A DNA stretch of 64,000 nucleotides from Pseudaminobacter soli (ex Zhang et al. 2022) (GCF_014595955.1 NZ_JABVCF010000001.1:617405-681404), one strand, 5' to 3'; positions 8,173 through 17,659 are shown, numbered from the stretch's first letter. Notes: generated by a model not told the origin, from the letters alone. Made by a program: numbers and translations.

Positions 8173-8841
8173 TCAAACCCGCGTAAACTGCTGCTGACGC
8201 TGGTCGGCCGCATCGCGGAGGGTCATCGCCGCTTCAGTCCGATTGCTGACGTTGAGCTTGGCGAGGATGCGCGACATGTGGTGCTTGACCGTTTTCTCGT
8301 GCAGGTCGAGCTTGAGCGCAACCCGTTTGTTGCTGAGCCCCGATGCCACCAGTTCGAGCACCTCCTGCTCGCGGGCGGTGAGCGTCGAAAGTGGATCGGC
8401 CTTCGTTCCACCGTTCGAAAACGAAGCCAGGTCCTTCAGCAGCCTCGCTGACAGGGTTGGGGACACGTAGCTCTCCCCCGCCGCGACCGAGCGTAGAATC
8501 TCCGCGAGCGCCTGCGAGCCGACCCCTTTCAGGACATAGCCTCTGGCGCCACTGTTCAGCGCCCTGGTGATGTCGTCTCCAGATTCGGAGACGGTCAACA
8601 TGACGATCCGCTGCTCCGGCCGAATATCGCGGATGGCGCCGATCGCTTCGAGGCCGCCACCGGGCATTGAGATGTCCATCAGCATCACGTCCGGCGCGTG
8701 CAGCTGCGCGATGCGGATCGCGTCCTCCATGCTGCTGCCTTCGGCCACGATGTCGAAACCGCCGATCTCGGACAGGCTGCGGGTCACGCCTTCCCGGAAC
8801 AGGGGATGGTCATCGATTACCGCGATTCTGATCGGCGGCAT
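8173..8841 (-). CDS. LuxR/NarL-family response regulator
   Basis: Transcriptional activator or repressor switched on by phosphorylation. The 222-aa protein has a receiver domain (acidic pocket IDDHP at residues 9-13, phospho-acceptor Asp56 in LMDISMP, and a Lys in VLKGVG) and a C-terminal LuxR helix-turn-helix ([19 protein letters not shown], then [14 protein letters not shown]). Start ATG at 8841 overlaps the TGA of the upstream kinase gene by one base, which means translational coupling and a cognate pair. A longer frame upstream only reads through the kinase gene. Targets are unknown; the nearby secreted-protein genes are natural candidates. Confidence 0.93.
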   Translation of the reverse strand: MPPIRIAVIDDHPLFREGVTRSLSEIGGFDIVAEGSSMEDAIRIAQLHAPDVMLMDISMPGGGLEAIGAIRDIRPEQRIVMLTVSESGDDITRALNSGARGYVLKGVGSQALAEILRSVAAGESYVSPTLSARLLKDLASFSNGGTKADPLSTLTAREQEVLELVASGLSNKRVALKLDLHEKTVKHHMSRILAKLNVSNRTEAAMTLRDAADQRQQQFTRV

Positions 8842-10244
8842 CAAGCGTGCTCCATCTGGTTCTTGTTCAGGCACAGTTTCACGCGTGTCCCCTTCGGCGT
8901 GGATTCCAGTGTAAACTGCCCGCCGAGACTTTCGATCCGTTCCCTCAAGCCAGCAAGGCCGAGACTGTCCGGTTTGATGGAGGCGGGATCGAATCCGGGT
9001 CCGCCATCGGCGACTTCGACCTCCACGCAGCCGTCCACCCATGCCTGGACAACGCGCTGATTGCGGCCCCCACCATGGCGGAACGCGTTGTTCAGCGCTT
9101 CCTGGACGAACCGGTAGATGCATATCTTCGCCGAGGCAGGCAGCCGATACTGCGCTTCGGATAAGGTAAGGTCCACCTTCGTAGCCGTCCTCTGTTCGTG
9201 GGCCCTTACGGCACGTCTCAGGATATCAGGGATCTCTGCCGCTTCTATGTGCGGCAGAACCAATCCGTTGCAGATGCTCCTGATTTCGTGGAGAGCCTCG
9301 TCGAGGCTGCCCTTGATGCCCATGATCTCCGCTTCCCGAGCGCTGCTGCCGACTCCCGGGTCGAGCACGGACTTGCTGTCGAGCCGAAGCGCGGCGAGCG
9401 CGATCAGTTGGGCGGGACCGTCGTGCAGGTCGGCGCCTATCCTGCGCAGATAACTTTCGTTGAGCGCCGTCGCGCGCTCCGAAGCCCGCTGTACTCTGGC
9501 GTGCAGAGCGCGATTCTGATCCAGCAGATCCGAAAGCTGGCCGACGCGGCCCCGCAAAGCGTGGCGCTGGCGGTCGATGGTTCGGCTTCCGCGAAAAACA
9601 ATTGCAGACAGGATGAGGAAGAAGCCCAAGGTTACGCCGGCAACCGCCAGCCAACTGCGGACGCGGGCATTCCAGAGGCTTCGCTCGAAATCCGTCGCGA
9701 CCTCGTGAAATTCGGCGACTGCCACCACCTCGCCCGACCAGGGCTGTAGGATGGGATTGTAAATCTTCAGGAGCGGCAAGTTTTTGCCACGTTCCGCCCC
9801 GCTCTCGGCTAGGCCGGACCGTTCATAGTCTGCGGTGATGTCTCCCGAAAAAGCGTTCTCAACGTCCTTGTCGAGAGGAAGCTGTTTCCCGGTCGACGAT
9901 CCGTCGCTCGAGTAGAGGATCGTGCCGTCGCCGCGCCAGAGCTTGAACGAGGCGAGCCGGCGACCGAGCGCCCCCTGCCCCAGGGTCTCATCCAGCGCAC
10001 GGGTGACAGTGTCGCTGAGCACCTCGTTTTGCTGCATGTCGGGCAACAGCGGGGCAATGACGCTGTCGACGTAAAGGGCGGTTGCGGCGGCCGAGTTGCG
10101 TGTCACCGCCGCCTCGATGAGACTGGTGACCACCGTACCGACAAGGACCATGGCGATGAGCGATATGAGCCCGCCGACCAGCAGGAACTGCATGGCCAGG
10201 CTTCGCGAATTCCAGTGATCGGCGAGCTTCTGAAACCGCTTCAC
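8841..10244 (-). CDS. Sensor histidine kinase, NarX/DegS type
   Basis: Membrane sensor of 467 aa. Helix one spans about residues 18-40, a periplasmic sensory region follows to about 195, helix two about 198-218, then a coiled-coil-like linker. The HisKA_3 dimerisation domain has phospho-acceptor His274 in [10 protein letters not shown], and the ATPase domain has N-box [10 protein letters not shown] (381-390), DGGPGF (413-418) and GLAGLRER (429-436). It should phosphorylate the overlapping response-regulator product. The stimulus cannot be told from the periplasmic part. The gene is divergent from an AA_synth-family gene. Confidence 0.93.
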   Translation of the reverse strand: MKRFQKLADHWNSRSLAMQFLLVGGLISLIAMVLVGTVVTSLIEAAVTRNSAAATALYVDSVIAPLLPDMQQNEVLSDTVTRALDETLGQGALGRRLASFKLWRGDGTILYSSDGSSTGKQLPLDKDVENAFSGDITADYERSGLAESGAERGKNLPLLKIYNPILQPWSGEVVAVAEFHEVATDFERSLWNARVRSWLAVAGVTLGFFLILSAIVFRGSRTIDRQRHALRGRVGQLSDLLDQNRALHARVQRASERATALNESYLRRIGADLHDGPAQLIALAALRLDSKSVLDPGVGSSAREAEIMGIKGSLDEALHEIRSICNGLVLPHIEAAEIPDILRRAVRAHEQRTATKVDLTLSEAQYRLPASAKICIYRFVQEALNNAFRHGGGRNQRVVQAWVDGCVEVEVADGGPGFDPASIKPDSLGLAGLRERIESLGGQFTLESTPKGTRVKLCLNKNQMEHA

Positions 10245-10573
10245 GTAGATCTTTCAAGTCCGGGCGCACCAAACCCCGCTCTGACGGCCATCGCTGGTGG
10301 TGCTCCTAGCGCTGCCCCGCACCCTACAATGTAGACGGGTGCCATGCTGTTCCGCCGGTTGTCCTCTCTCCTGCTTGACTCCGTTTCGGGCCCGCCGGAT
10401 TGTTCCTCAGGTCGGAATCGATCATCGCAACGAAGCCGGATTCTGCCAAGTGTCAGTGCGAAAGGCGTAAGGCGGCGCGATCGTGCCTTATGTCACAATC
10501 TGCGAAACCCGGACGCACGCGCTGGTCGTCGCCGGCTAACAGCATCCGACATCGAAGACGAGGACGGGCTGAG
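10245..10573. other. Intergenic region with remnant of a lost AA_synth copy
   Basis: About 330 bases without a complete gene. The last bases (10559-10575) are an exact 17-bp copy of the 3' end of the following gene, and the frame ending there also closes with the same EDGLR C-terminus. This suggests the tail of a deleted tandem paralogue. A TACAAT box lies at 10325, but without a convincing partner. Confidence 0.45.
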
Positions 10574-10575
10574 AT
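10559..10575 (+). repeat. 17-bp direct repeat (5' copy)
   Basis: Identical to 11140-11156. The sequence encodes the terminal EDGLR plus stop in both copies. Here it overlaps the start codon of the AA_synth-family gene; there it is that gene's own 3' end. Confidence 0.85.
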
Positions 10576-11158
10576 GAACGCGAACATTCGCAAGATCATC
10601 ATCATCGTCGAGGAGATTCTGGTCGAGGGAGAACGGCCAGCCGTGCCGCCTTGCCGCCGCGCTGCGGCTCTTGCGATCATCGAGAACCCGTTCGCTGGCA
10701 GATATGTCGAGGATCTCGAGCCTCTCGTCGCGATCGGCGAGGAACTTGGCGGCTTGCTTGCAGAGCGGGCCGTGGCCGCCCTCGGCATCCCGGGACCTTC
10801 GGTTGAGAGCTATGGCAAGGCGGCCTGCGTCGGCGCCGAGGGGGAGTTGGAGCATGCCGCGGCCATCCTGCACCCGAAACTCGGCGCTCCCTTCCGGAAA
10901 GTGCTCGGCAAAGGGGCAGCGCTCATTCCGTCATCGAAGAAGCGGGCCGGTCCCGGCGCGCCGTTCGACATTCCGCTCGGCCACAAGGACGCAGCCTTCG
11001 TGCGCAGCCATTTCGACGGCATGGAGGTCAGGGTCAACGATGCACCGCGAGCCAACGAGATCGTCGTCGCCGTCGCGGTCACCGATTCGGGCCGTCCGCA
11101 TCCGCGCGTCGGCGGGCTCGCCAAGCACGAGATCAAGGGCGAGGACGGGCTGAGATAG
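10574..11158 (+). CDS. AA_synth (DUF1185) family protein
   Basis: A 194-aa cytoplasmic protein that matches the 'amino acid synthesis' family in its features: start MNANIRKIIIIVEEIL, middle NPFAGRYVEDLEPL, HPKLGAPFRKVL, IPLGHKDAAFVRSHFDG and an end with DSGRPHPRVGGL. The family is found in catabolic clusters for amines and ring-opened heterocycles; its biochemical role is unclear. The ATG at 10574 overlaps the stop of an upstream remnant frame (ATGA). The gene is convergent with an amidohydrolase gene, which may act in the same pathway. Confidence 0.85.
   Translation: MNANIRKIIIIVEEILVEGERPAVPPCRRAAALAIIENPFAGRYVEDLEPLVAIGEELGGLLAERAVAALGIPGPSVESYGKAACVGAEGELEHAAAILHPKLGAPFRKVLGKGAALIPSSKKRAGPGAPFDIPLGHKDAAFVRSHFDGMEVRVNDAPRANEIVVAVAVTDSGRPHPRVGGLAKHEIKGEDGLR
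11140..11156 (+). repeat. 17-bp direct repeat (3' copy)
   Basis: Exact copy of 10559-10575, forming the last codons and stop of the AA_synth-family gene. Confidence 0.85.
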
Positions 11159-11325
11159 CCGGTCGAGACTCACTTGTCGGAAGCAAACCCCGGCTCGGCC
11201 ATCTTGCGGTGCTGCTCCGCCAGCACTCCGGCGGGTGCAACGTGTGCAGCGGGTTCCTGTCCTGGCCGGGGAATTTGCCACGATGATCGAGGCCGCACTT
11301 GTAATGCGGCCTCATGTGCAACTCG

Positions 11326-12525
11326 CTAGTCGCCAAACAGCTCCGGCATGACGCTGGAGGGCGGGGTGTTGCGCGAGCGGTGGGTACGTACGATGCCATC
11401 GATGATGGTCATGCCGATCCCCGGTATGTCGCCCAACCTGACGCTCTCCAGGAGGTCGCGGCCGGCCGAATGCTGCGCCTTGTCGAGCAGCACGAAGTCC
11501 GCGGCGCGCCCAACCTCGATCAGCCCGCAATCGAGGTTTCGCATCCGCGCCGTATTGCCCGTCGCGAAGCAGAAAGCGGTTTCCGCAGGAACATCTCCGA
11601 GCGAGGAGAGCATCGCAACCATCCGGATGATGCCCAGCGGCTGAACGCCCGAGCCGGCCGGTGCGTCGGTGCCGAGGATGACGCGTTCGAGTTGCTTCAG
11701 ATCCTTGGCCGTCCGCAGCGTGAACAGTGCCGCGCGCTCATTGCCGTTGTGGACCAGTTCGAGGCCGCGATGGCAGCTCTCGCAGATGCAGCGGATCTGG
11801 TCATCCGGCAGCGCCGTGTGTCCGCCGTTGATATGGCCGACGACGTCGGTATCGGCGGCCAGCACCACGTCCTTGTCGATCAGCCCCGAGCCGGGGATCG
11901 ACGGCCCGCCCGTATGGATCGTGCTCTGGATGCCGTATTTGCGGGCCCATGCCACCATCTGCCGGGCGGTCTCCGCGTCCTTGACCGAGCCCAAGCCGAC
12001 TTCCCCGAGCAGCTTTACGCCGGCCGCCGCGAGCTCGCGAAAATCTTCCTCGACCATGCCGTGCTCGATCACCGGTGCGCCGGCATGGACCTTGACGCCC
12101 GATGGGCGGAAGGCAGCGAACATGCGCTGCGCAGTAATGGCATGGGCCTTCAGGCCGACGATATCGCGCGGCCGGCCCGGCGTGTGCACCTCGCCGGCCG
12201 AGATCATCGTCGTCACACCCCCATGCAGGTTGGAATCGATCCAGCCGAGTTGGTTCTGCCGGGGTGTCCAGTCGCCCGCCACCGGGTGGACATGGCTGTC
12301 GATCAGCCCCGGAGAGATCGCCGATCCCTTGGCGTCGACGGTGGTCGTCGCGTCCTCGGTGTCGAGGTCCTTGAACCGGCCAATGGCGACAATGCGATCA
12401 TTCTCGGCGACGATCGTGTCCGCATCGAGAATAGGATTCTCGATGGCGCCCGACAGCATCAGCCCGATGTTGCGGATGACCAGCTTGGTCGGCTTTTTCT
12501 GATCCGATGCACTCTCTTGCGCCAT
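11326..12525 (-). CDS. Amidohydrolase, enamidase-like
   Basis: Metal-dependent hydrolase of 399 aa. It has the N-terminal beta-sandwich (LVIRNIGLMLSG), the metal motif SPGLIDSHVHP, further ligands in HAGAPVIEHG, STIHTGG and GHINGGHT, and the catalytic Asp in VILGTDAPAG. The pattern resembles bacterial enamidases, which open the cyclic enamide formed in nicotinate breakdown, but other cyclic amide substrates are possible. The start at 12525 is fixed by an AGGAGGAG site; an upstream extension of 48 residues is basic and unlikely. It is divergent from a GlxA-type regulator and convergent with the AA_synth gene. Confidence 0.8.
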   Translation of the reverse strand: MAQESASDQKKPTKLVIRNIGLMLSGAIENPILDADTIVAENDRIVAIGRFKDLDTEDATTTVDAKGSAISPGLIDSHVHPVAGDWTPRQNQLGWIDSNLHGGVTTMISAGEVHTPGRPRDIVGLKAHAITAQRMFAAFRPSGVKVHAGAPVIEHGMVEEDFRELAAAGVKLLGEVGLGSVKDAETARQMVAWARKYGIQSTIHTGGPSIPGSGLIDKDVVLAADTDVVGHINGGHTALPDDQIRCICESCHRGLELVHNGNERAALFTLRTAKDLKQLERVILGTDAPAGSGVQPLGIIRMVAMLSSLGDVPAETAFCFATGNTARMRNLDCGLIEVGRAADFVLLDKAQHSAGRDLLESVRLGDIPGIGMTIIDGIVRTHRSRNTPPSSVMPELFGD

Positions 12526-12753
12526 CCCAAAACTCCTCCTGCTCGGTCGAGCGATCCCCGGTGACCGCTCCGCTTGGACCGCACGATAGCGTGCGGGCGA
12601 GCCGGACCCAAGATGGGCCTGCGACAGAGTTTCGCGGGAGCGTTTGTCGCGCCTTTCATTTGCCTTCAATCCCGTTGACAGGAACTAAACTTCCTGATGA
12701 CGCTGTGCTGATAGCGACATCGATGTCGCAGTGTCCGTCCGAGTGAGGATTCC

Positions 12754-13755
12754 TTGAACGCGTTCCAGCATCCGATCAAAAGATCGCTTGTCTTCTACCT
12801 TATTCCCGACTTCACGATGATCGCGTTCGCCACCGCGTTGGAGCCTCTGCGGTCGGCCAACCGCATGCTCGGATATGATGCCTACAAATGGCGGCTGGCG
12901 AGCTTTGACGGCAAGCCGGTGCGCGCCTCCAACGGCGTGGAGTGCGCCGTCAACACGTCGCTCGACGAGGAGCGCCGCAAGCTGGCGGGATCCGATCGTC
13001 CTTCGATGGTGGTGGTCTGCAGCGGCATCAATATCGAGACCTATTCCAACAAGTCAGCCTTCGCTTGGCTTCGCGAGGAGTACAACCGCGGCGTGGCCAT
13101 TGGCGGGCTCTGCACCGGCGCGCATGTGCTAGCGGCGGCCGGGCTGCTCTCCGGCAAGCGATGCGCCATCCACTGGGAGAACCTGCCGGGCTTCGCCGAG
13201 GCCTTCCCGAAGGCGAATGTCTTCGCCGACCTCTTCGAGGTGGATCAGAACATCTACACCTGCGCCGGTGGCACGGCTGCGCTCGACATGATGCTGAAGC
13301 TCATCGGCGACGATTTCGACGAGAACCTCGTCAATCGCGTCTGCGAGCAGGTATTGACCGATCGCGTGCGCAGCCCGACCGACCGGCAGCGCCTGCCGCT
13401 GCGCGCCCGGCTGGGCGTCCAGAACTCGAAGGTACTTTCAATCATCGAGTTGATGGAGGCGAACCTCTCCGAGCCGCTGTCGCTGATCGAGATCGCCGAC
13501 GAGGTCGGGCTGTCGCGCCGCCAGATCGAGCGCCTCTTCCGCTCGGAGATGGGCCGCTCGCCCGCGCGTTACTATCTGGAGATCAGGCTCGACCGGGCCC
13601 GGCATCTGCTGCTGCAATCTTCGCTACCGGTGGTCGAGGTCGCCGTCGCCTGCGGCTTCGTCTCGGCCTCGCATTTCTCCAAATGCTACCGCGAGCTCTA
13701 TTCGCGCTCGCCCCAGCAGGAGCGCGCCGACCGGAAGCAGTTGATCGCAGCGTGA
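12754..13755 (+). CDS. GlxA/GbdR-family AraC-type regulator
   Basis: A 333-aa regulator with an N-terminal DJ-1/PfpI-like domain (SLVFYLIPDFTMIAFATALE, nucleophile-elbow region GGLCTGAHVLAAAGLL, then CAIHWENLPG) and a C-terminal AraC helix-turn-helix pair (about residues 230-325: LSLIEIADEVGLSRRQIERL and CGFVSASHFSKCYREL). This architecture includes GbdR and CdhR, which respond to glycine betaine, dimethylglycine or carnitine. The TTG start at 12754 follows a GAGGA site. It is divergent from the amidohydrolase gene, which it may control. A role in betaine metabolism would fit the methyltransferase at 18.6 kb and the dehydrogenases at 33-40 kb. Confidence 0.85.
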   Translation: MNAFQHPIKRSLVFYLIPDFTMIAFATALEPLRSANRMLGYDAYKWRLASFDGKPVRASNGVECAVNTSLDEERRKLAGSDRPSMVVVCSGINIETYSNKSAFAWLREEYNRGVAIGGLCTGAHVLAAAGLLSGKRCAIHWENLPGFAEAFPKANVFADLFEVDQNIYTCAGGTAALDMMLKLIGDDFDENLVNRVCEQVLTDRVRSPTDRQRLPLRARLGVQNSKVLSIIELMEANLSEPLSLIEIADEVGLSRRQIERLFRSEMGRSPARYYLEIRLDRARHLLLQSSLPVVEVAVACGFVSASHFSKCYRELYSRSPQQERADRKQLIAA

Positions 13756-13761
13756 GGGCAA

Positions 13762-13793
13762 ATGGCGATGGAAACAAGCGCTTCCATCGCCAT
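13762..13793 (+). terminator. Hairpin after the regulator gene
   Basis: Two perfect 12-bp arms (ATGGCGATGGAA and its complement) around an 8-base loop lie just after the stop of the GlxA-type gene and before the convergent gor gene. There is no run of T, so this is a terminator candidate only. Confidence 0.45.
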
Positions 13794-13837
13794 CTTGCCT
13801 TCAGCCCAAATCAGCTTAGCAGCCAAACCGCTCGAGC

Positions 13838-15229
13838 TTATGCGACCCTCTCCCCGCCCCTGATGCGGTAGGTGGGCTGGTACATGGTGACCAGTTCCTC
13901 CGCGGCGGTCGGATGGACTGCCATGGTGCGGTCGAACACGTCCTTGGTCAGCCTGCCCTTGATCGCGATACCGAGAAGCTGTGCCATCTCGCCCGCATCG
14001 ATGCCCAGAATGTGCGCGCCGACGACCCGGTTCGTGGATGCCTCCACGACCAGCTTCATGATCGTCCGCTCCTCGCGGCCCGGAAGTATGTTGCGCATCG
14101 GGCGGAATGCAGCGCGGTAGATGTCGAGGTCGCCGAATTTCTTCGCGGCAGCCTCTTCCGACAGTCCCACGGTGCCGATCTCCGGCTGCGAGAACACCGC
14201 CGTCGCCACGTCGTCGAGATCGGGCTCGGTCGGATTGTCCTTGAACACTGTCTCGATGAAGCACATCGCCTCGTGGATCGCCACCGGCGTCAGTTGCAGC
14301 CGATTGGTCACGTCGCCGATCGCATAGATGTTCTCCGCGCTAGTGCGGGAGAACGCGTCGACCAGGATCTCGCCCACCGGACCGGTCTTCACGCCGGCTG
14401 CTGCCAGTCCGAGATTGTCGGTGTTGGGTGTGCGGCCGAGCGCCAGCATCATTTGGTCCGCGACCAGTTCGCGCCCCTTCGCGGTGTGCGCGCGAAGACG
14501 CCCGTCCTGGCTCTTCTCGACCTTCTCGAACACGTCGTGGCAGATGATCTCGATGCCCTTGCGCTCCATCGCCTCATGCAGGCCGCGGCGAAGGTCCACG
14601 TCGAAGCGCGAGAGGATTTCCGCGCCGCGGTAGATCAGCTTCGTCTCGACGCCGAGACCGTGGAAGATGTTGGCGAACTCGACCGCGATGTAGCCGCCGC
14701 CCGCAACGACGATCGACTTCGGCAACTGCTTCAAGTGAAAGGCGTCATCGGACGTGATCGTCAGTTCGCGACCGGGTAACGCCTTGTGGGGGGCCGGGCG
14801 CCCGCCGGTGGCGATCAGGATGGTCTCGGCAGTGACAAGGCGGTTCTCGGCGAGGATGCGCACCGTGTGGGCATCAACCAGTTCGGCGCGGCTACGGAAG
14901 GTGATGCCGCCGGCTTTTTCGACGCCCGTCCGGTAGATGTTTTCGAGGCGGGCGATCTCGCGATCCTTGTTGGCGATCAGCGTATGCCAATCGAACGAGG
15001 TGTCCCCGACCGTCCAGCCGTATCCCGCCGCATCCTCGAATGCTTCCGAAAACTGCGAGGCATAGACAAACAGCTTCTTCGGGACGCAGCCACGGATCAC
15101 GCAGGTGCCTCCGTACCGATACTCCTCGGCGATCGCGACGCGCTTTCCGAGCCCGGCCGAGACCCGTGCGGCCCTCACGCCCCCCGAGCCGCCTCCGATC
15201 ACGAACAGATCATAGTCGTAGCGCGCCAT
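13838..15229 (-). CDS. gor: Glutathione-disulfide reductase
   Basis: Cytosolic flavoenzyme that reduces oxidised glutathione with NADPH. The 463-aa protein has the FAD fold (DLFVIGGGSGGVRAAR), the redox pair Cys43-Cys48 in GGTCVIRGCVPKK, the NADPH fold (VVAGGGYIAVEFANI), the second FAD motif (IYAIGDVTN) and the interface motif with the catalytic His-Glu pair (VHPTAAEELVTM). Two in-frame ATGs exist; the second, at 15229, has the better spacing from the AGGAG site. It follows DUF2059 and rpiA in the same direction, with a terminator in between. Confidence 0.95.
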   Translation of the reverse strand: MARYDYDLFVIGGGSGGVRAARVSAGLGKRVAIAEEYRYGGTCVIRGCVPKKLFVYASQFSEAFEDAAGYGWTVGDTSFDWHTLIANKDREIARLENIYRTGVEKAGGITFRSRAELVDAHTVRILAENRLVTAETILIATGGRPAPHKALPGRELTITSDDAFHLKQLPKSIVVAGGGYIAVEFANIFHGLGVETKLIYRGAEILSRFDVDLRRGLHEAMERKGIEIICHDVFEKVEKSQDGRLRAHTAKGRELVADQMMLALGRTPNTDNLGLAAAGVKTGPVGEILVDAFSRTSAENIYAIGDVTNRLQLTPVAIHEAMCFIETVFKDNPTEPDLDDVATAVFSQPEIGTVGLSEEAAAKKFGDLDIYRAAFRPMRNILPGREERTIMKLVVEASTNRVVGAHILGIDAGEMAQLLGIAIKGRLTKDVFDRTMAVHPTAAEELVTMYQPTYRIRGGERVA

Positions 15230-15287
15230 GGCCATCTCCTGCGTCGCGAATCCCTGAAAGACCTATTTAGAGCGATCGGCAACGAAA

Positions 15288-15308
15288 AGCCCGGCGCGAG
15301 GCCGGGCT
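15288..15308 (-). terminator. Intrinsic terminator after the DUF2059 gene
   Basis: Read on the minus strand: AGCCCGGC and GCCGGGCT arms around a 5-base loop, then TTTTCG. It separates the rpiA-DUF2059 unit from gor. Confidence 0.8.
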
Positions 15309-15336
15309 ATTCAAAGCTGAACTTCTCTTCGCCTGC

Positions 15337-15888
15337 TCAGTTCGCCTTGGCCGGCTCGCCCTCGGCGGTTGCAGGCGCCTGCGGCTGGTGGGCCTTGAAG
15401 TACTCGTCGAGGCTCTTGCCCACTTCCGCCGCGAGATCACGCGCCACGCCGCGCTGCCAGATGTCCGCGGCCTTGCCGAGTTCCCGAACGACCAGCGGGC
15501 CGTCCGTGATCAGCTTCTGGCCGGCCGGCGATTGGTAGAAGGATGCGATTGCGTTGAGTTCTTCGGCCGTGAAGACTTTGGCATAGGCAAGCGCTGCCTC
15601 CTTCTCCAGGTCGGCGCGCCGCGGCGCGAGCGCGATCGTCTTGTCGTCCACGGTCTTGATGATGACCTCCTGCATGTCCGGATTCTTCTGAATCAGGTTC
15701 TGCTTGAGGATCGCCGCGGCTTCCGGAAGGATGTTGTCGAACGCCTCGGTCGCCTTGATCGCCGAAACTGCCGCGCGGGCAGCCTTCAGGTGCTCGGCCG
15801 AGATCTCCTGCGCCTGTGCCGGCAGCGACAAGAGGACGATCGCCGATGCGGCGGCGGCAAGATGACGGATCGGTTTCAGCCGGATCAT
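15337..15888 (-). CDS. DUF2059 domain exported protein
   Basis: A 183-aa protein with a signal peptide (start MIRLKPIRHLAAAASAIV, cleavage near AQAQE) and a helical DUF2059 domain (VFTAEELNAIASFYQSPAGQ), ending in a Pro/Ala tail. Role unknown; these proteins are small periplasmic helical domains common in proteobacteria. The start at 15888 is set by the signal peptide; an upstream frame extends into rpiA. It lies 19 bases after rpiA and is probably cotranscribed with it. Confidence 0.88.
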   Translation of the reverse strand: MIRLKPIRHLAAAASAIVLLSLPAQAQEISAEHLKAARAAVSAIKATEAFDNILPEAAAILKQNLIQKNPDMQEVIIKTVDDKTIALAPRRADLEKEAALAYAKVFTAEELNAIASFYQSPAGQKLITDGPLVVRELGKAADIWQRGVARDLAAEVGKSLDEYFKAHQPQAPATAEGEPAKAN

Positions 15889-15907
15889 GGCGTTGGCATC
15901 TCCTGTT

Positions 15908-16606
15908 CTAGTCTCGGGCGTGGATGGTCTTGACGCCGTCCGCGCCTGCGACAATCGCTATGCGCGCCAGCTTGAGAAAAAGCCCGTGTTCTACGACTCC
16001 CGGCACGCAGAAAAGCCGGCCGGATAGCGCGCTTGGATCGGGAATGCGGCCAAAAGATGCGTCTAGGATGAAGTGTCCACCGTCGGTGACGAATGGCGCG
16101 TCCCCCCTGCGGCGCAAGGCGATGGTCCCTTCGAGACCGAGCGCTTCGGCGACGCGGCGAACTGCAAGCTCGGTGGCACCCAGACCGAACTGATTGACCT
16201 CGATCGGCAAAGGAAAACGGCCAAGTGCGTCCACCGCCTTGCTCTCGTCGGCGATGACGATCATCGACTTCGAAGCGGCCGCGACGATCTTTTCGCGTAG
16301 CAGCGCCCCGCCGCCGCCCTTGATCAGGTTGAGCTCAGGATCAAACTCGTCGGCCCCGTCGATTGTGAGGTCCAGTTCCGGGGTCTCGTCCAGCGTTGTG
16401 AGCGGAATTCCGAACCGGCGACAGGACTCGGCGGTCCTTTCCGACGTCGGGACCCCGATGACCGTCAAGCCGGATGCGACCCTTTCGCCGAGCAGGCGGA
16501 TGAACTCCTCGGCCGTGGAGCCGGTCCCGATGCCAAGACGCATGCCGTCCTTGACATGGGCAAGAGCGGCCCTCGCAGCTTCGATCTTTAGGCTCCGTGC
16601 GTCCAT
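15908..16606 (-). CDS. rpiA: Ribose-5-phosphate isomerase A
   Basis: Interconverts ribose 5-phosphate and ribulose 5-phosphate in the pentose phosphate pathway. The 232-aa protein has the family marks: [12 protein letters not shown] near the N-terminus, a GVPTSERT loop, the catalytic region [26 protein letters not shown] (with the active Asp and Lys) and the C-terminal GVVEHGLFL. Full length; start ATG at 16606. It heads a minus-strand unit with the DUF2059 gene. Confidence 0.95.
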   Translation of the reverse strand: MDARSLKIEAARAALAHVKDGMRLGIGTGSTAEEFIRLLGERVASGLTVIGVPTSERTAESCRRFGIPLTTLDETPELDLTIDGADEFDPELNLIKGGGGALLREKIVAAASKSMIVIADESKAVDALGRFPLPIEVNQFGLGATELAVRRVAEALGLEGTIALRRRGDAPFVTDGGHFILDASFGRIPDPSALSGRLFCVPGVVEHGLFLKLARIAIVAGADGVKTIHARD

Positions 16607-16762
16607 TGGCCTCTAATTCTGCTCTCTCTGGCTGCAATGCCGGAAGCGTCGGGCTCTAACATCTTTGCCGCATCCTTCAAACCCCCTATATCGGGTCCGC
16701 CCCTGGGGGAATTTTCGCGGGCGCCGGACTTACCGGCGCGGGCACCGTCAACATCCAATCAT

Positions 16763-17458
16763 GTGAGCGTTTCATTGACCCGACCCATCGTAGTTTTTGA
16801 CCTCGACGGCACACTCGTCGACACCGCGCCCGACCTGCTCGACAGCCTCAATCACTGCCTCGTCGCAGGGGGCGCCGCGCTCACCGACGGAGCAGGCTTC
16901 CGGCAGTTCGTCGGGCATGGCGGGCGGGTGATGATCGAGCGGGCCTACGCCGCCCAGAAGCGAATGCTCGATCCTGACGAGCACGAACGCCTTTACACAC
17001 TTTTCCTCGAGCATTACGGCAACAACATTCCCGGCGGATCCCTGCCCTATCCCGGCGTTCCGAACGCGCTCGCTCGCCTCGAGCAGGCCGGCTACCTGCT
17101 TGCAGTGTGTACCAACAAGACGCAGGCCTTTTCCGAGCGACTGCTCGCCGGTGTGGGGCTCTCGCCCAAATTTGCCGCGATCTGCGGCGCCGACACCTTC
17201 GCCTTCCGCAAGCCGGACCCGCGCCATCTGACGGAAACCATCGCCAGGGCCGGCGGCGATCCCCGCCGCGCCATCATGGTCGGCGATTCGCAGACGGACA
17301 TCGACACCGCCAAGGCCGCCGGCATTCCGGTCGTCGCCGTCGATTTCGGCTACACCGACCGCCATGTGCGCGAATTCGAACCCTCGCGCATCATCTCGCA
17401 TTTCGACGCGCTGACCACCGCACTTTGCGAGGACTTGCTGGAGGCGGCGCAGGCCTGA
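16763..17458 (+). CDS. gph: Phosphoglycolate phosphatase
   Basis: HAD-family phosphatase that removes phosphate from 2-phosphoglycolate. Motif I is VFDLDGTLVDTAPDLLDSL, motif II is AVCTNKTQAF, Lys is in FRKPDPRHL and motif III is MVGDSQTDIDTAKAA; the cap domain with a helical lid sits between residues 15 and 80. No ATG is suitable: GTG at 16763 is preferred, TTG at 16775 is possible, and upstream residues are not conserved in character. It is divergent from rpiA, an arrangement that fits central carbon housekeeping. Confidence 0.9.
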   Translation: MSVSLTRPIVVFDLDGTLVDTAPDLLDSLNHCLVAGGAALTDGAGFRQFVGHGGRVMIERAYAAQKRMLDPDEHERLYTLFLEHYGNNIPGGSLPYPGVPNALARLEQAGYLLAVCTNKTQAFSERLLAGVGLSPKFAAICGADTFAFRKPDPRHLTETIARAGGDPRRAIMVGDSQTDIDTAKAAGIPVVAVDFGYTDRHVREFEPSRIISHFDALTTALCEDLLEAAQA

Positions 17459-17584
17459 CTCGGCCGGCCAGCGCACCTCCCGCACCGTCACCGGGGCGGC
17501 GGCTTCGCACCGCTGCGAGACGGGTTGACTTGCCCCGGCCCCGCCCCTTATATCCGCGGCGCGCTTGGACGTTTCGTCCACGGC

Positions 17585-17659
17585 GGGCGATTAGCTCAGC
17601 GGGAGAGCACACCCTTCACACGGGTGGGGTCGTAGGTTCAATCCCTACATCGCCCACCA
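17585..17659 (+). tRNA. tRNA-Val(CAC)
   Basis: A complete 75-nt cloverleaf: GGGCGAT/ATCGCCC acceptor, anticodon stem CACCC/GGGTG with CAC at 17617-17619, T arm AGGTTCAATCCCT, encoded CCA. It reads GUG codons. Confidence 0.96.

Noticed and set aside
8842..9123. Upstream extension of the response regulator
   Set aside because: It reads through the kinase gene; the ATG that overlaps the kinase stop gives a normal receiver N-terminus.
17585..17659. tRNA-Val as an integration site
   Set aside because: No second copy of its 3' end and no integrase gene was seen nearby.
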